From the NCBI RefSeq assembly GCF_034044635.1, contig NZ_JAXCLX010000004.1, positions 372,001-436,000 on the forward strand: a DNA stretch of 64,000 bases, read 5' to 3'. This document shows positions 62,682-64,000 of this stretch, piece after piece. Each line of letters starts with the position of its first letter. Positions within the stretch are counted from its first letter, which is position 1. The stretch is from Dongia rigui. Lineage in GTDB: Bacteria; Pseudomonadota; Alphaproteobacteria; Dongiales; Dongiaceae. The notes beneath the pieces are model-generated. The model saw only the letters and a program-made list of their open reading frames with translations. It had not been told where the DNA came from and searched no databases. The translations under genes were made by a program, and so were the position numbers.

Positions 62682-63479
62682 ATGTTCCAACCGCATCGTT
62701 TCAGTACCATCGCATTCGCAGCCAGCGCGCTGACATTTTCCGCGATGACCGCCGCTTTCGCCCAAGAAGCCACAACGACGGCTGCACCGGTGGCTGCGGA
62801 TCCGGCTGCACCGGCAACTGCGCCCGCAGCGGCAGCGGCAGCAGCACCTGCGGCGGCAGCGGCACCTGCAGCGACAACCGCTAGCGTGCCGGCGCCGGCG
62901 GCACCAGCTGCTGCACCAGCCGCAGCGGAACAGACGGCCGCGTCGGCAGCACCTATTTCCGCCAGCATCATCACCCCCGAGATCATCAAGGATATGCGTG
63001 ATCGCATCTTGCAGCCCGTCGCGATCATGTCGATCGAGGCGGCGAGCAAGAAGCATGAAGGTGTCGATCAGGCGACGATCGATAAAATGGACGAGGCATG
63101 GAAGGCAGAGGCGAAGTCGGACGACCAGCCCTTCATCGCCGAGATCCTGAGCAGCCCACTCTCCAACTATCTCCTTTACATCCAGGCAAGCTCAGCCGGC
63201 CTTTTCACCGAGATTTTCGTCATGGACAAATTCGGCCTCAACGTTGGGCAAAGCTCGGTCACGTCAGATTACTGGCAAGGCGACGAGGACAAGTATCAAA
63301 AGACATTTGCCGTCGGACCCGATGCCGTCTTCGTTGACGAACCGGAATTTGACGATGCAACGAAGACCTGGCGGACGCAGGTCAATTTCACCGCCGTCGA
63401 TCCGGCGACCAAGGAAGCGATTGGCGCCGTGACCGTTGAATTCAATCTGACCGAAATGCAGCGCAGGCTGCAGAGCTGA
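62682..63479 (+). CDS. Periplasmic PDC/Cache-like sensor protein with Ala/Pro-rich linker
   Basis: The 265-residue protein has a signal peptide (AFAASALTFSAMTAAFAQEA), an alanine/proline-rich linker of about 70 residues, and a domain with features of a PDC/Cache fold: IAEILSSPLSNYLLYIQASSAGLFTEIFVMDKFGLNVGQSS, DYWQGDEDKYQKTF and IGAVTVEFNLTEM. Such domains normally form the sensor of a receptor; here it is a separate secreted protein whose gene is followed 19 bases later by a chemoreceptor. A partner role as ligand-binding protein is inferred. I chose the ATG at 62682 (MFQPHRF); the fold call is from pattern only. Confidence 0.7.
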   Translation: MFQPHRFSTIAFAASALTFSAMTAAFAQEATTTAAPVAADPAAPATAPAAAAAAAPAAAAAPAATTASVPAPAAPAAAPAAAEQTAASAAPISASIITPEIIKDMRDRILQPVAIMSIEAASKKHEGVDQATIDKMDEAWKAEAKSDDQPFIAEILSSPLSNYLLYIQASSAGLFTEIFVMDKFGLNVGQSSVTSDYWQGDEDKYQKTFAVGPDAVFVDEPEFDDATKTWRTQVNFTAVDPATKEAIGAVTVEFNLTEMQRRLQS

Positions 63480-63498
63480 TAGAAGCGGAGAGAAGAAA

Positions 63499-64000
63499 AT
63501 GAACTTTGCCAACCTTTCCGTTGCCAAGAAGCTCATCATCGCGTTTTCGCTGCTGGGTCTGGTCATCATCATCTCCGGCGCGATCTCGATCATGCTGACA
63601 GCGCGTATCGACGAAGCCAATTCGGTCAATGACGCCGCCGAACGTCAGGCAAGCTCGATCAATGCGACACTTGCCGAGGCGTCGAAGATGCAGACGGCCA
63701 TTCGCGGCCTGCTGGTTACCGGCAGCTCGGACTATACAAAGAGCTATCAGGCCTTCAGCGCGAATTTCGATCAGTTGCTGCAGGCAGCGATTGCCAACGC
63801 GGCTGGCGACCAGAACCTCCTGGCGCCACTCGATAAGATTGGCAGCGCCATGAAAGACTGGCGCGACGGCCCCGCCGCCCAGCAGTTGAAGCTGATGCGT
63901 CACCCATCAACGGTCAATGAAGCCCGCGCCATCGAAGTCACCGGCGCCGGCGAAGAACTGACGGACAAGCTGGAGGCTGCCGGCAAGGAAGTCTCGGAAG
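63499..64000 (+). CDS. Methyl-accepting chemotaxis protein, N-terminal part (runs off the window)
   Basis: The frame is open from the ATG at 63499 to the window end (167 codons). It starts NFANLSVAKKLIIAFSLLGLVIIISGAISIMLTAR, a first transmembrane helix, followed by a helical periplasmic region (SVNDAAERQASSINATLAEASKMQTAIRGLLVTGSSDYTKSYQ) typical of four-helix-bundle or CHASE3-type sensors. GGAGAGAAG precedes the start. The HAMP and signalling domains lie beyond the window. It is coupled to the upstream sensor protein, probably in one operon. Confidence 0.88.
   Translation, partial: MNFANLSVAKKLIIAFSLLGLVIIISGAISIMLTARIDEANSVNDAAERQASSINATLAEASKMQTAIRGLLVTGSSDYTKSYQAFSANFDQLLQAAIANAAGDQNLLAPLDKIGSAMKDWRDGPAAQQLKLMRHPSTVNEARAIEVTGAGEELTDKLEAAGKEVSE

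Overview
The window looks like the chromosome of a GC-rich, motile alphaproteobacterium, most likely near Rhodospirillales. Supporting signs are the eno-ftsB-pdhA-pdhB-pdhC-lpd-lipA-coq10-like order with a lipoyl domain on the E1-beta subunit, the lon-hupB-tRNA-Val group, two perfect CtrA-type boxes (TTAA-N7-TTAA), and strong third-position G/C bias. The order-level placement is inference. I saw no rRNA, CRISPR array, insertion sequence or integrase.

Layout. Bases 1-1096 hold the end of a chemoreceptor. Bases 1.2-16.8 kb are accessory catabolism: an amidinotransferase-fold hydrolase, an ADP-forming acyl-CoA synthetase, a BetI-like TetR regulator with an extra C-terminal helix-turn-helix, a class III aminotransferase, an RTX protein, a second TetR next to a frameshifted SDR, a GcvT-like protein and two adjacent PYROXD2-like flavoproteins. 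Palindromes of the form TGAAT-N4-ATTCA lie before both the aminotransferase and the flavoprotein genes, suggesting one regulon.

At 16.8-23.1 kb a polar amino acid ABC permease and its likely binding protein are separated by a three-gene cassette with different codon use. It encodes two large lipoproteins and a Tat-type amidohydrolase of unknown role, and is one of the two best candidates for an undescribed system. At 23.3-27.4 kb lie a PAS/degenerate GGDEF/EAL protein, an orphan binding protein, CrcB and a methyltransferase.

At 27.6-31.0 kb four genes (SDR, acyl-CoA dehydrogenase, APH-fold kinase, small DUF6285-type protein) match the core of the levulinate/4-hydroxyacid (lva) pathway of Pseudomonas. 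About 420 bases upstream of them are unusually rich in long stems and end in an intrinsic terminator: a candidate structured leader or ncRNA, the second best candidate. Pyrophosphatase, two tandem glycine-zipper proteins, a PAS protein and a GntR regulator follow. An AT-rich pair (membrane protein and permuted NlpC/P60-like hydrolase) diverges from a palindromic promoter region.

At 36.6-44.3 kb a six-gene operon (three imelysins, a di-heme DUF1111 protein, a multicopper oxidase, a DUF1513 protein) sits behind a Fur-like site and is probably for periplasmic iron handling. From 44.4 to 62.5 kb the content is mostly housekeeping: GhrA, an aminotransferase, a GNAT, tRNA-Val, HU, Lon, a COQ10-like protein, LipA, the pyruvate dehydrogenase complex with two small cysteine proteins between E2 and E3, FtsB, enolase and a YihY protein. 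The window ends with a periplasmic sensor-like protein and the start of another chemoreceptor, preceded by a CtrA box.
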